A DNA stretch of 50,123 nucleotides from JBFELO01 sp041552055. GTDB taxonomy: Bacteria > Acidobacteriota > Thermoanaerobaculia > Thermoanaerobaculales > Sulfomarinibacteraceae. A program made the position numbers and the translations under genes. Below the pieces are notes generated by a model, which saw nothing but the letters and a program-made list of their open reading frames with translations, was not told the origin of the DNA and did no database searches. Each line of letters opens with the position of its first letter. Positions within the stretch are counted from its first letter, which is position 1. Location of the stretch: positions 1 through 50,123 of the forward strand of contig JBFELO010000018.1 in assembly GCA_041552055.1 (NCBI GenBank), read 5' to 3'. Shown here in pieces: positions 1 to 8,735 of this stretch.

Positions 1-1661
1 ACCGTCTGCTGGACCTGAGCGAGCAACTCCGCAGTGTTGGCCGCCGGGTCGTACATCCCCAGGAACCGCTTGACCAGGTCGGTGTCGGTCTCCGCCAGAT
101 CGGCGACGAACGGGGGCGACACGCTCTGGAACAGCAGTTCAGCCGTGACGCGCAAGGTCCCGGCCACTTCTCCGATGCCGATCTCGTAAACGACCTGATC
201 CGAGCCTCCCTGGAAGTCGAGATCACCCAAGGCGCTCCCATAAACCGCGAAGTCGGGTTCGGCAGTGGCCTTGTCGAAGCCGGCGGGCAGCAGGCGGTTG
301 TCCTTGGCGTACGAGTCCGCCCTCAGCAGGGTGTAGGTCACTTCGCCGTCTGTGTTCAGCATGATCGGCTCGTAGATCTGGACCTGGTCTGACGAGGTGA
401 TGAGGTCGTAGTGCGGTTCGAAGGTGGAGAGGTCCTGGTCGGCGTCGTTGCCCTCGATCCTGCCTTCGGATGTCGGCTTGCCGGACTCGAAGACGACGGC
501 GCCGCCTCCTTTGGTGACCAGCAGGTGCAGCCAGGCGCGCCGCGACGGCAGCCCGCTCGGGAGCTTGTGGCCGGCGAGGTTCACGACGTCCACCGTGACC
601 ATGAGCAGGTCCCCGGTGCGTACAGGTGTGACCGTGAGCTCGGCCGATTGCCCCGCGAGCTGGTTCAGGGTGCGACCGATGGTTGCGTCGAGGTGCTCGG
701 CGTCCGCGGTCACTCCGAGGTCCGCTGCGTTGGCCTTGAGCAGTCGCACCATGTAGCTGTTGCCACCGACGAAGTGGTGCTGCCAGAACGGCTGCCGGGG
801 CGCGAGCCGGGGTGGGCGGTTGCTGATCACGACGGCTCCCACAGCCTGCGGCAGGTGGCAGTCCTGGCACGTTGGAGCGAAACCGCTGTGCTCCCATTCC
901 AGGTAGGTGGTCTGCTCGGGAAACTCGCCAACCGGCTCGCCGTCTGCATCCAGAGTGGGTGTGTACAGGGTGTGGCACGAGCCGCAGTGGGCCGAGTCTT
1001 CGATCTGAGCCCCAAAGATTGGTTCGAAACCGGAGGACTGCCGCATCGGGTTCCCGAACGGATTGTCATAGGGCCCGTAGATCAGCCGGTCCGGCGGGAA
1101 GGTCGAGGTGTCGATGACGTACTTGCCGGTGTAGCTGTCAGGAGTGCCCAGATCCTTCGGCGTGATTTGGTGGCAGAGCGTGCACGACACCCCGTCCATG
1201 GCGGGCTCGTGCAGATCATGGGCGGGATCGAGGAAGCCCGGGGCCAGCACCTCCACCGGCGTGCCGTCGGTGATAGCCTGGTACCGCGCCATGCCCGTGT
1301 GGCAGCGGGCGCACTTCTCCTCGATGGCGAACTTCAGCTCTTGCGGCGCCCGGTCCACCTCCGAGCTGATCTTGGCCTGCCACAGCGGGTCCTTGGCCGC
1401 GTTGGCCATCATCGTGGACCGCCAGTGCGCGTCGTTCGAGACGTCCTCGAGATCAGCATCGGTGAGCCTGCTGTGACACATGGCGCAGACGCCCGAGCCC
1501 GAGAAGTCATCGGTCACGAAGGTGGTGAGCGTCGTCGCCGCCTGGCCCGCTCCGGGGCCGGGGCCCGCTCCACCGCCTTGAGGGGTCGCCACGGCCGGGA
1601 CGAGGCAGAGCAGGATGGTCACGCAGGCGGCCGACAGGATTCTGGTACTCGGCTTCGACAT
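1..1661 (-). CDS. multihaem c-type cytochrome, exported (3' end outside window)
   Basis: The reverse-strand frame is open from an ATG at 1661 to the window edge, about 553 codons, so the C-terminus is missing. AAGGAGG lies about 6 nt before the ATG. The protein starts MSKPSTRIL followed by a hydrophobic Sec signal ending near AVA. Five c-type haem sites are visible in the N-terminal half: CAMCH, CARCH, CTLCH, CGSCH and CQDCH. The arrangement resembles the cytochrome c-552/4-like multihaem proteins; the C-terminal half has no haem motif and reads like a beta-rich domain. It is expected in the periplasm or at the outer surface as an electron carrier; partner and substrate cannot be told. No redox gene lies upstream in the window, so any operon partners would be downstream, outside the window. 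Confidence 0.85.
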   Translation of the reverse strand, partial: MSKPSTRILSAACVTILLCLVPAVATPQGGGAGPGPGAGQAATTLTTFVTDDFSGSGVCAMCHSRLTDADLEDVSNDAHWRSTMMANAAKDPLWQAKISSEVDRAPQELKFAIEEKCARCHTGMARYQAITDGTPVEVLAPGFLDPAHDLHEPAMDGVSCTLCHQITPKDLGTPDSYTGKYVIDTSTFPPDRLIYGPYDNPFGNPMRQSSGFEPIFGAQIEDSAHCGSCHTLYTPTLDADGEPVGEFPEQTTYLEWEHSGFAPTCQDCHLPQAVGAVVISNRPPRLAPRQPFWQHHFVGGNSYMVRLLKANAADLGVTADAEHLDATIGRTLNQLAGQSAELTVTPVRTGDLLMVTVDVVNLAGHKLPSGLPSRRAWLHLLVTKGGGAVVFESGKPTSEGRIEGNDADQDLSTFEPHYDLITSSDQVQIYEPIMLNTDGEVTYTLLRADSYAKDNRLLPAGFDKATAEPDFAVYGSALGDLDFQGGSDQVVYEIGIGEVAGTLRVTAELLFQSVSPPFVADLAETDTDLVKRFLGMYDPAANTAELLAQVQQT

Positions 1662-2244
1662 GGGTTCCTCCTTCCGCGGAACATCTTCACGGTGAGATCA
1701 CTCCCGATGGTTCCCTTCTCACGTCGGCGTCGCTCGCCGATAGTTCACTCGTCCGAGAGGCACGATCCGTGCCAGCCGGGTCGTCGCTCGAATCCGCGCA
1801 CCTGTCCGCTTTCGATCTTGCGACACGAAACAACCGTTTCAGTGCGCATCGGACCCTTGGGAAGCCAGGCAGGACAAGGCAGCGGCGAGGTCGCCTGTCT
1901 TCGGCGACGGCGCCGGGCACCGACCGGTTCGGACATCGGATCAGACGCGCCCGACGTCGCGCCGGCGGCCGCACGCGCTGGAACCTGTCACAGATCTCGC
2001 GGACACACGATGTGACACCTTCCCATCGAGCTGAGAACGTCCCTTGACTGAAACGAGTCCCCCGGTGCCGATCACGACACAACTCCGACGGGCCCGCGCC
2101 GAGACGTGTGGGTCCCCGTGACAGGCCTCAGGACCGTCCCCTTGTCGTCGAAGCCGACACGACGGCTCGCCAAAGCTCGCGCACATCACCCGGGTGTCAT
2201 CTGAGCCGCGCCTGGCGCCCTCGCGGCCGCAGGTGTAGCCTCTT
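1662..2244. other. non-coding gap between divergent cytochrome and MFS genes
   Basis: This 583-bp stretch separates two divergent genes, so it should hold both promoters. Open frames across it are arginine-rich and show no family resemblance; I see no gene. The one clear structure is the dyad GAAAC-AACC-GTTTC at 1827-1840, a shape used by several TetR-type fatty-acid regulators, but it could be chance. No convincing -35/-10 pair was found. Confidence 0.5.
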
Positions 2245-3525
2245 TTGAGAGTGAGTCTAGATAATCACCCAGATCGCGTCCCAGAACGTCCGCAGGCGCT
2301 GGCCGGGAAGTGGCGCCAGGTGGCGCTGCTCGCGCTGGTCCTGTCGCTGGTCATGGGGTTGTGGTTCTCCGCCTCGGCGGTCGTTCCACAGCTCACCGAG
2401 GACTGGGGCATCGACGGTGGACAGCGGGCGTGGCTCACGATGAGCGTCCAGATCGGTTTCGTCATCGGTGCCCTGCTCAGCGCGTTCTTCAGCCTGCCGG
2501 ACAGGGTGACGCTCGCGCGGCTGATCTCCGCCAGCGCTGTCATGGGAGCCCTCGCCAACGCGGTGATTCCGGCCCTCGAGGCGGTCGGTCGCGGTGGTCT
2601 GGCGACCGCGCTGGCGATGCGTTTCGTCACCGGTGCCGCGCTCGCCGGGGTCTACCCGCCTGGCATGAAGCTCGTGGCCACGTGGTGTCGGGCCGACAGA
2701 GGTCTCGGGATCGGCATCCTCGTGGGTGCGCTCACCCTCGGCTCCGCCGGCCCGCACCTCCTCAACGCGGTGCCGTTCGGGGTCAGCGGCGGCATGCCAC
2801 CGTGGCCACGCGTGCTCCTAGCCGCGTCCGCACTCGCGCTGGTCGGCGCCGCGGTTGCCGCATTCGCCCTCAGAGAAGGTCCGTTCACCTCCGGATCGGC
2901 ACCGTTCAATCCTCGATTCGTTGCGCGGGTTCTCGTGGAACGGCCCATGCGGCTCGCGAACCTCGGCTACATGGGCCACATGTGGGAGCTGTACGCCATG
3001 TGGACGTGGGTGCCGGTGTTCCTGCTGGTCGCCTACCGCCAGGTCGGCTGGAGCGCGACCTCGGCCCGGCTCGCCGGCTTCGCCGTCATCGCTGTGGGCG
3101 CCGTGGGGTGCGTGGTAGCCGGTGCGTGGGCCGACCGCCTCGGTCGCGTCCGCATCACCACCTGGAGCCTCGCCATCTCGGGCAGCTGTTCCCTCGTTGC
3201 AGGACTCTTCTTCGATTTCCCTGGGCTGCTCACCGTGGTTTGCCTGCTGTGGGGGCTGACCGTGATCGCCGACAGCGCCCAGTTCAGCGCTGCCCTCACC
3301 GAGCTGAGCGACCCGCGCTACATCGGCACCGCGCTGACCGTCCAGACGAGCCTCGGCTTCCTGCTCACCCTGGTCACGCTGCGGCTCGTCCCCGCCCTCC
3401 TGGATACCCTCGGCTGGGCGGCGGTCTTCGTCGTGCTGGTCCCGGGCCCCGTGGTGGGCATCGTCAGTATGCTGCGCCTGCGGTCGCTTCCGGAGGCTGG
3501 GCACATGGCGGGCGGTCGAGGCTGA
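2245..3525 (+). CDS. major facilitator superfamily transporter
   Basis: A protein of up to 426 residues with about 12 hydrophobic segments and a short soluble N-terminus. The first segment (VALLALVLSLVMGLWFS) and the loop after TM2/3 (FSLPDR, in the place of the usual G-x-L-x-D-R signature) place it in the MFS. The second half starts near residue 230 and has its own D-R loop (AWADRLGRVR). The length is typical. Overall it resembles CynX/NimT-type permeases, but the substrate is unknown. The annotated start is TTG at 2245; GTG at 2251 is equally possible because neither has a clear ribosome-binding site. It stands alone between the cytochrome (divergent) and the NagX-like gene. Confidence 0.8.
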   Translation: MRVSLDNHPDRVPERPQALAGKWRQVALLALVLSLVMGLWFSASAVVPQLTEDWGIDGGQRAWLTMSVQIGFVIGALLSAFFSLPDRVTLARLISASAVMGALANAVIPALEAVGRGGLATALAMRFVTGAALAGVYPPGMKLVATWCRADRGLGIGILVGALTLGSAGPHLLNAVPFGVSGGMPPWPRVLLAASALALVGAAVAAFALREGPFTSGSAPFNPRFVARVLVERPMRLANLGYMGHMWELYAMWTWVPVFLLVAYRQVGWSATSARLAGFAVIAVGAVGCVVAGAWADRLGRVRITTWSLAISGSCSLVAGLFFDFPGLLTVVCLLWGLTVIADSAQFSAALTELSDPRYIGTALTVQTSLGFLLTLVTLRLVPALLDTLGWAAVFVVLVPGPVVGIVSMLRLRSLPEAGHMAGGRG

Positions 3526-3669
3526 TCTCTCGACAGCTTCTGGCTGCCCTCCTCCACTCGCATCGGGTATGGTGCAGGCTGGAGTTTTGAACCGGTCGAA
3601 CGCCGCCGACCCGTGGGAGGCGCACGGGCCATCGCAGCTCCCGTCGTCTCCCGTCATCGAGGAGTCACC

Positions 3670-4821
3670 ATGGCGGAATCCGACACGAAAACCCGCTCGG
3701 GCGAACGCCTGCTGTCGGTCGACGCCTTTCGCGGCATCACCATGGTGGCCATGATCCTCGTCAACAACCCGGGCGACCCGCGGACGACCTACTGGCCGCT
3801 CGAGCATGCCGAGTGGCACGGCTGGACGCCCACCGACCTCGTGTTTCCGTTCTTCCTTTTCATCGTCGGCGTCGCGATCGTGCTCGCCCTCAAGCGTCGC
3901 GTCGACGACGGAGCTGCCCGAGGTCCGCTGGTCGCCAAGGTCGTCAAGCGGTCGCTCATCCTGTTCGGTCTCGGGCTGTTTCTGAACGGATATCCGTTCG
4001 GACTGTTCGGCCCGCGGTCGTTCGCCGAGCTGCTTGCAACCTGGCGCATACCGGGCGTGTTGCAGCGAATTGCGGTCTGCTACCTGGTCGTGTCGCTGCT
4101 CGTCCTCAGCTGCCGGCCGCGCACCCTGAAGATTCTGACGCTGACCACGCTGGTCGGCTACTGGGCCGTGTTGACTCTGGTGCCGGTGCCCGGACTGGGG
4201 GCCCCGGACATCAACTCGGAGGGCGGCCACCTGGCGGGCTGGATCGATCGCACCGTGTTCGGTGACCACGTCTGGCAGGACGCCAAGGTGTACGACCCCG
4301 AGGGAATCCTGAGCACCATCCCGGCGATCGCCAGCACCCTGTTCGGCGTCTTCGCCGGCCTGCTGCTGGTAGGCCGGATCGAGCCCGCCAAGAGGCTCGT
4401 GCGGCTGTTCTCCTGCGGCACCTTGCTGGTCGTGTGCGGATACGTGTGGGGTTGGTTCTTTCCGATCAACAAGCCGATCTGGACCAGCTCGTACGCGGTG
4501 TTCACGGCCGGCCTGGCGTTCTGCGGTTTGGCACTGTGCTACCGGTTCATCGACGTCCGCGGCAATCGCGCGATCGGCCGGGTGTTTGCGGTCTACGGGA
4601 TGAACGCCATCGCGGTCTTCGTGGGCAGCGGAGTCCTCGCACGAACGCTTGCCTACGTCCGAGTCGGCGATGCGTCGCTGCACCAGCTCGTCTACGGAGG
4701 CGTGTTCTCGTCGTGGCTGCCGCCCTACGCCGCATCCCTCGGATACGCGATCACGTGGGTCGTCGGCTGGTTCCTGGTGCTGGCCTGGATGTACCGGCGC
4801 CGGATCTTCATCAAGATCTGA
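3670..4821 (+). CDS. NagX/DUF5009-like membrane acyltransferase
   Basis: A 383-residue membrane protein. The ATG at 3670 has GAGGAG about 6 nt upstream; longer versions of the frame lack a site. The N-terminal block RLLSVDAFRGITMVAMILVNNPG, followed by HAEWHGWTPTDLVFPFFLF, is the signature of the DUF5009 family, the bacterial relatives of heparan-alpha-glucosaminide N-acetyltransferase. These multi-pass inner-membrane enzymes are thought to move acetyl groups onto sugars across the membrane. About ten TM segments are visible and the conserved His in AEWHGW is present. The gene follows the MFS gene by 144 bp on the same strand and could share its transcript, which would suit sugar salvage, but that link is inference. 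Confidence 0.85.
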   Translation: MAESDTKTRSGERLLSVDAFRGITMVAMILVNNPGDPRTTYWPLEHAEWHGWTPTDLVFPFFLFIVGVAIVLALKRRVDDGAARGPLVAKVVKRSLILFGLGLFLNGYPFGLFGPRSFAELLATWRIPGVLQRIAVCYLVVSLLVLSCRPRTLKILTLTTLVGYWAVLTLVPVPGLGAPDINSEGGHLAGWIDRTVFGDHVWQDAKVYDPEGILSTIPAIASTLFGVFAGLLLVGRIEPAKRLVRLFSCGTLLVVCGYVWGWFFPINKPIWTSSYAVFTAGLAFCGLALCYRFIDVRGNRAIGRVFAVYGMNAIAVFVGSGVLARTLAYVRVGDASLHQLVYGGVFSSWLPPYAASLGYAITWVVGWFLVLAWMYRRRIFIKI

Positions 4822-4969
4822 TCCAGCCGATCGCTCAGACGGCATTCACGAGTTCCGGCCTTCCCCCGGCTTGAAACTCAGGTCTCAGCTCTTCGCGAAG
4901 CACGGGTTGTAGGACCGTTCGTGTTCTTGGAATTGTGCCTGATGACCGGCCGCGCGCGGCAGAAAGAGC

Positions 4970-4997
4970 TTGACATTTCACGCGGTTGATATAGAGT
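4970..4997 (+). promoter_or_regulatory. candidate sigma70 promoter of the secreted-repeat gene
   Basis: TTGACA (4970-4975), a 16-bp spacer, then TAGAGT (4992-4997), in an AT-rich patch that contrasts with the flanking DNA. The start would fall near 5004, giving a leader of about 95 nt. The -35 is perfect; the -10 matches four of six bases. TATAGA at 4990 is a better hexamer but would leave only 14 bp of spacer. Confidence 0.5.
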
Positions 4998-5097
4998 CTC
5001 ATCATAGATTAGAATCAACCCAAAACACCGGACAGAGTGTGGTCGGCAACCAGCGTAAGGCCGGTCGGCACACACTCACAAACACAAGGAGGAAACC

Positions 5098-5865
5098 ATG
5101 TTGAAGAATGTCGTCGGAGTCGCCGTGTTCGCGGTGGCCGCGCTGACCCCGGTGGTCAGCCTGGCCCAGGAGGACGAGGCATCACTGCCGTACGTCTACG
5201 GCATCTATTACCAGTGCGACATGACCCGGCAGGAACTGGCCGACGAGATCGTCGAAGCCGCGTTCGCGGGACCGTACAACGCCGCGGTGGAGGCCGGTCA
5301 GATCCAGTCATGGGGGTGGCTCGCCCACCACACGGGCAACGAGTGGCGGCGCCTGCTGTACCACTCGGCGTCGGACCTCGACGCACTCTTCGCGGCGCTC
5401 GAGTCGACGAGCGAGGCCGTCGACGAGGCCAACCCCGAGATGGGGCGGGCGCTCGGCGACATCTGTGGCTCGCACGTGGACTACGTGTGGCGGTACGTGG
5501 TCGGTTCTCGGGCCGGCGACCTGCCCGTGGACCGCGGCGACGCGGCCTTCTCGGTGTACTACAACTGCAAGATGAGCCAGCAGCGGCGCGCAGACGAGAT
5601 CGTCAAGGATGTCTTCGCCTCGGTGTTCAACAAGCACGTCGGAGCCGGCAAACTCTCCAGCTGGGGCTGGATGGAGCACATGATCGGCGGCGAATACCGC
5701 CGGATCTGGACCATGTCCGGGGACGATCACTCGAACGTGCGCGCGGCGAGGGATGGGATCTATACCGAACTCATGGAGTCGCACGAGGACACCTTGCAGG
5801 AGTTCCACGAGATCTGCTACAGCCACCAGGACATGATGTGGGACATCGTGATCGAGAAGCCATGA
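5098..5865 (+). CDS. secreted protein of two tandem copies of an unrecognised domain
   Basis: 255 residues; AAGGAGG sits 6 nt before the ATG. Residues 1-24 are a Sec signal peptide ending SLAQ. The mature protein is two copies of a domain of about 100 residues (about 32-135 and 149-252). The copies share YYxC, ADEIV, a Phe-Ala pair, AG-x(3)-SWGW-x(2)-H, E-(W/Y)-RR, and near the end IC-x-SH-x-D-x(2)-W. Each has two Cys (one at the start, one at the end), so each could form a disulfide in the periplasm. I do not recognise the family. Alpha/beta layout and length are compatible with a duplicated dimeric alpha-beta barrel (NIPSNAP/ABM-like), but this is only a guess. It has its own promoter and terminator, so it is a single-gene unit and, from the strong Shine-Dalgarno, probably well expressed. 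Confidence 0.75.
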   Translation: MLKNVVGVAVFAVAALTPVVSLAQEDEASLPYVYGIYYQCDMTRQELADEIVEAAFAGPYNAAVEAGQIQSWGWLAHHTGNEWRRLLYHSASDLDALFAALESTSEAVDEANPEMGRALGDICGSHVDYVWRYVVGSRAGDLPVDRGDAAFSVYYNCKMSQQRRADEIVKDVFASVFNKHVGAGKLSSWGWMEHMIGGEYRRIWTMSGDDHSNVRAARDGIYTELMESHEDTLQEFHEICYSHQDMMWDIVIEKP

Positions 5866-5905
5866 ACCGCGCGTAGCGCCGCTCTGGTGCGCGCAATGAA
5901 GATCG

Positions 5906-5937
5906 ACGGGCCGGGGCGTGTGTGCCCGGCCCGTTTC
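5906..5937 (+). terminator. GC-rich hairpin terminator
   Basis: ACGGGCCGGG (one extra G) C, a short GTGTGT loop, then GCCCGGCCCGT followed by TTTCTGT. It lies 40 bp after the secreted-repeat gene. The core sequence recurs at 7709-7734 and 8723-8744. Confidence 0.65.
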
Positions 5938-6074
5938 TGTCTCCGTTTCCGTCTCCGTCTCCTAACGGCGCGCTGCAGGCCCACCGGCGACAGCGCTCGG
6001 CGACAATCTTCCCGTTTCCGTCCGCGCTAAGATGTGAGCCGGTTGGACCCGGCTGCCTGGCCGAAGGGGGAAAC

Positions 6075-7325
6075 ATGGCGGACTTGACGGTTCATCGGTA
6101 CGACTACGCGATGCCGGAGGGGTTGGCGGATTTCGACGTGGCCAACTACGTCGAAGGAGCCCTCGAGTGGATCGACGGGGTGGTCGGTCCGACGGACAGG
6201 GTGGCCCTCTCCGCCTCCGGCGGTGTCGACAGCACCACGGTGGGATTTCTCCTGAAAGAGGTGCTCGGGGACAGGCTCCATCCGTTCTTCATCGACGACG
6301 GGCTCAGACGCCTGATCGGCGGCCGCGAAGAGTGGCAGGTGACGGCCGAAATCTTCAGTGACTTCCCGAACTTCGAGGTGATCCACACGGGCGAGCTGAT
6401 CGTCCCCTGGTTCGAGGGCGTCGAGGACGGCACCCTCAAGCGGGAGATGTTCCGCAGCCTGTACACGCTGACCTCCAACAAGCACATCGCCGCTCTCCAG
6501 GCGAACTGGATCGCCGACGGCACGATATTCCCCGACATCGTGATGACCGACCAGAACCGGCAGATCCAGCACAACGTGAACCTCCCCTACAGCATGAAGA
6601 AGCTCGAGCCGTTCTCGGCGCTCTACAAACCCCACGTCAGAAGGGTGGCCGCCCGACTCGGCATGCCCCGGGAGTTCGCCATGAAGATCCCCTGTCCCGG
6701 CCCGGCGCAGCTGCTGCGGGTCGGCGGGTCTTTCAGCGCCGCCAAACTCCGGGTCTCGAAGGTGGCCACCGATGTCGTGGAGACCATGGTCTGCGAGCAC
6801 CTCGAGAAGCTGTGGGGTGAGCCGTTCCGATACGATGAGGCGACCGGGGTGCGCACCCCGTTCCAGTACTTCGCGCCCTGCCTCGATCCCGAGATGGAGG
6901 AGAACCCCGAGTTCAGCCGCTGCGCCCAGGGCATCGTGGGACGCGACGCCGCATGCTTCGAGATGAAGACCAGGGCGATGTGGATCGATCCCGCGGTGGA
7001 CGCCCAGCGGAGCAAACTCTACGCTCCGATCCTGTGGGTGACGGGGCCGGCCGTGGACCACACGACCGTGACGAAGCTCTACGATGCCCTCGGCGAGGCG
7101 TCCGGTCTGCCGAGGATCCTCTACGAGGTGTTCGACTCCGGCCGGAGCGGCTACCCGGTGAGCGTCAAGATCGTCGAGAGCGACGACGTGCGCACCGCTC
7201 GTCCGTTGGCCCTGGACTTCGACGTTCTCGCGGGGATTGGCGAGAAGGTCTGCGGGCGCTCAGGGGCGGCCAAGGCGGCCTTCGACATCAGCCGCCGCCC
7301 ACCCGCGACCATCGAGCTCTTCTAG
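6075..7325 (+). CDS. GuaA-type ATP pyrophosphatase without glutaminase domain
   Basis: 416 residues from ATG 6075 (AAGGGGG 4 nt upstream). SGGVDST near residue 50 is the PP-loop that activates a substrate carbonyl by adenylation. The block QHNVNLPYSMKKLEPFSALYK matches the GMP synthetase region where XMP is bound, with NLP in place of the usual GGLP. The C-terminus FDISRRPPATIELF parallels the GuaA end (YDISSKPPATIEWE), so the dimerisation domain is present. There is no N-terminal amidotransferase and none is encoded nearby. It could be a free-ammonia GMP synthetase subunit or a paralogue with another substrate; sequence drift in the active-site blocks favours the latter. It is monocistronic here. 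Confidence 0.8.
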   Translation: MADLTVHRYDYAMPEGLADFDVANYVEGALEWIDGVVGPTDRVALSASGGVDSTTVGFLLKEVLGDRLHPFFIDDGLRRLIGGREEWQVTAEIFSDFPNFEVIHTGELIVPWFEGVEDGTLKREMFRSLYTLTSNKHIAALQANWIADGTIFPDIVMTDQNRQIQHNVNLPYSMKKLEPFSALYKPHVRRVAARLGMPREFAMKIPCPGPAQLLRVGGSFSAAKLRVSKVATDVVETMVCEHLEKLWGEPFRYDEATGVRTPFQYFAPCLDPEMEENPEFSRCAQGIVGRDAACFEMKTRAMWIDPAVDAQRSKLYAPILWVTGPAVDHTTVTKLYDALGEASGLPRILYEVFDSGRSGYPVSVKIVESDDVRTARPLALDFDVLAGIGEKVCGRSGAAKAAFDISRRPPATIELF

Positions 7326-7455
7326 CCAGGCCTCCTGCCTCGTGAAGATCAGACCGGTCGCGCGCTCGGTCTCGAGCTCGAAGCCGGAGGCCCCGCCCTC
7401 TGCATCGCGCGAGAACTCGAGCTGGACCCAGTCCACGGCCTCGAAGATGTCCCTG
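7326..7455 (-). pseudogene. C-terminal remnant of a serine hydrolase (beta-lactamase family)
   Basis: On the minus strand this reads ...DIFEAVDWVQLEFSRDA and then GGASGFELETERATGLIFTR. The layout (D-x-F, hydrophobic, LEF-RDA-x-G, GF-L, R-GL-F-R) is that of the small C-terminal barrel seen in acidobacterial-type serine hydrolases. It has no start, no catalytic domain and no stop of its own; it abuts the stop codon of the GuaA-like gene on one side and the TonB-receptor remnant on the other. The family match is from memory of the pattern only. Confidence 0.4.
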
Positions 7456-7463
7456 GCCCGCGG

Positions 7464-7679
7464 CTGCAGGATGTCATCGACCTCTCCCCGGGCAAGACCT
7501 TCAACCTCGGTGGCGGGGTGGTCATCAACGCCGACCTGCAGCTCTACAACCTGCTGAACGAAGACGCGATCGACTACTGGGAGACCCTCTCCATCCGGGC
7601 GGGAGAGACGTTTGCACCCGACGCCGCATGGATTACCCTGCCGAGACGGCTGCAGATACGTCTCGGCATCGAGTTCTGA
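7464..7679 (+). pseudogene. C-terminal remnant of an Oar-type TonB-dependent receptor
   Basis: The last ~69 codons before the TGA at 7677-7679 read ...KTFNLGGGVVINADLQLYN, LLNED..., GETFAP, LPRRLQIRLGIEF. This is the closing beta-strand pattern of large TonB-dependent receptors of the Oar type: F-N-LG-x(n)-L-x-L-YNLLN, GETF-P, PRR-x-Q-x-x-L-x-x-x-F with a terminal Phe. Nothing upstream in this frame belongs to a receptor, so only the final 5-7% of a gene survives. Its terminator hairpin is still attached 30 bp downstream. Confidence 0.65.
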
Positions 7680-7708
7680 CAGGCGCAATCAGCGCATCAC
7701 ACTACGAC

Positions 7709-7736
7709 GGGGCCGGGGAGCAATCCCCGGCCCCTT
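7709..7736 (+). terminator. perfect GC-rich hairpin, terminator of the receptor remnant
   Basis: GGGGCCGGGG, six-base loop AGCAAT, CCCCGGCCCC, then TT. The stem is ten perfect GC pairs. Position, 30 bp after the remnant's stop codon, suggests it was the receptor's terminator. It now separates the remnant from the ornithine-cyclodeaminase-family gene. Confidence 0.65.
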
Positions 7737-7778
7737 GCCGATCGGTCGTGGATAATGTCTCTCAGAAAGGGCACAGCC

Positions 7779-8735
7779 ATGCCACAGATCTTCACTCGCG
7801 AGCAGATCGAGGGAGCCCTGGAGGGGTTGGACGTCGTGTCGGCCGTCGAAGAGGGTTTCGTGGCCTACTCCGAGGGCAAGGTCGTGGTTCCGCCGGTGGG
7901 CGAGCTGGTCTTCGACGACCCCCCGGGCGATGTCCACATCAAGTACGGCTACATCAGGGGCGACGAGTACTTCGTCATCAAGGTGGCCTCGGGCTTCTAC
8001 GACAACGTGAAGCTCGGCCTACCGCCGGCCGACGGCCTGATGCTCGTGTTCAGCCAGAAGACCGCCCAGCTTGAGTGCATCCTGCTGGACGAGTGCCACC
8101 TCACCAACGTCCGCACGGCTGCGGCCGGCGCGGTCGTCGCGAGGTACCTCGCCCCGTCGAACGTAGACCGCATCGGCGTCTTCGGCGCCGGGGTCCAGGG
8201 CCGGATGCAGATCGAGGCGCTGCTCCCGATCATCTCCTGTCGAGACCTCATCGTCTGGGGGGTCGATCAAGGAGAGCTCGACGGGTACCGCGCGGCCATG
8301 GCAGGCCACGGATTCACGATCGAGACAACCTTGGACGGTGACGAGATCGCCGCCTCCTGCAACCTGATCGTGACCGCCACGCCGAGCCGGACACCGCTGC
8401 TGCGGGACGACCAGATCAGGGAGGGCACCCACATCACCGCCATGGGCTCGGACACGGCGGACAAGGTGGAGCTCGAGCCCGCGATCCTGGGCAGGGCGGA
8501 CCTCGTGGTCGCCGACAGCATCGAGCAGTGCCGGGTGCGCGGCGAGATCTCCAAGGCCCTCGCGGCGGGTGTCCTCGACGAGGCCAGGGTGACCGAGCTG
8601 GGAAACGTCATCGTCGACCCGTCACTGCAGCGGACCTCGGATCGCCAGATCACCGTTGCCGATCTGACCGGGGTCGCCGTTCAGGACATCCAGATCTCGA
8701 CGGCGGTGTACGAGGTACTGCAGGCCGGGGAGTGA
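7779..8735 (+). CDS. ornithine cyclodeaminase / mu-crystallin family protein
   Basis: 318 residues from ATG 7779, chosen because AGAAAGG lies 9 nt upstream; an earlier ATG at 7755 adds eight residues without a site. The family layout is present: an N-terminal strand-helix region with the substrate-side KYGY and K of VIKVASGF, LTNVRTAAAGAVVARYLA, then the Rossmann motif GVFGAGVQGRMQIEAL, and TATPSRTPLL and GTHITAMGSDTADKVEL further on. Such enzymes are NAD(P)-dependent and act on ornithine, alanine, ketimines or similar; the substrate cannot be read from sequence. It is a single-gene unit bounded by two hairpins. Confidence 0.88.
   Translation: MPQIFTREQIEGALEGLDVVSAVEEGFVAYSEGKVVVPPVGELVFDDPPGDVHIKYGYIRGDEYFVIKVASGFYDNVKLGLPPADGLMLVFSQKTAQLECILLDECHLTNVRTAAAGAVVARYLAPSNVDRIGVFGAGVQGRMQIEALLPIISCRDLIVWGVDQGELDGYRAAMAGHGFTIETTLDGDEIAASCNLIVTATPSRTPLLRDDQIREGTHITAMGSDTADKVELEPAILGRADLVVADSIEQCRVRGEISKALAAGVLDEARVTELGNVIVDPSLQRTSDRQITVADLTGVAVQDIQISTAVYEVLQAGE

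Noticed and set aside
1827..1840. GAAAC-N4-GTTTC dyad as a fatty-acid regulator operator
   Set aside because: The form is right but no such regulator gene is adjacent and no promoter is visible; too weak for its own entry.
411..2015. Long plus-strand open frame of 534 codons
   Set aside because: It lies opposite the cytochrome gene, whose haem motifs and ribosome-binding site are clear; the plus-strand product has no family resemblance.
2818..4845. Minus-strand open frame of 675 codons
   Set aside because: Composition is that of an antisense shadow (Gly, Arg, Asp, His rich) of two membrane-protein genes on the plus strand.
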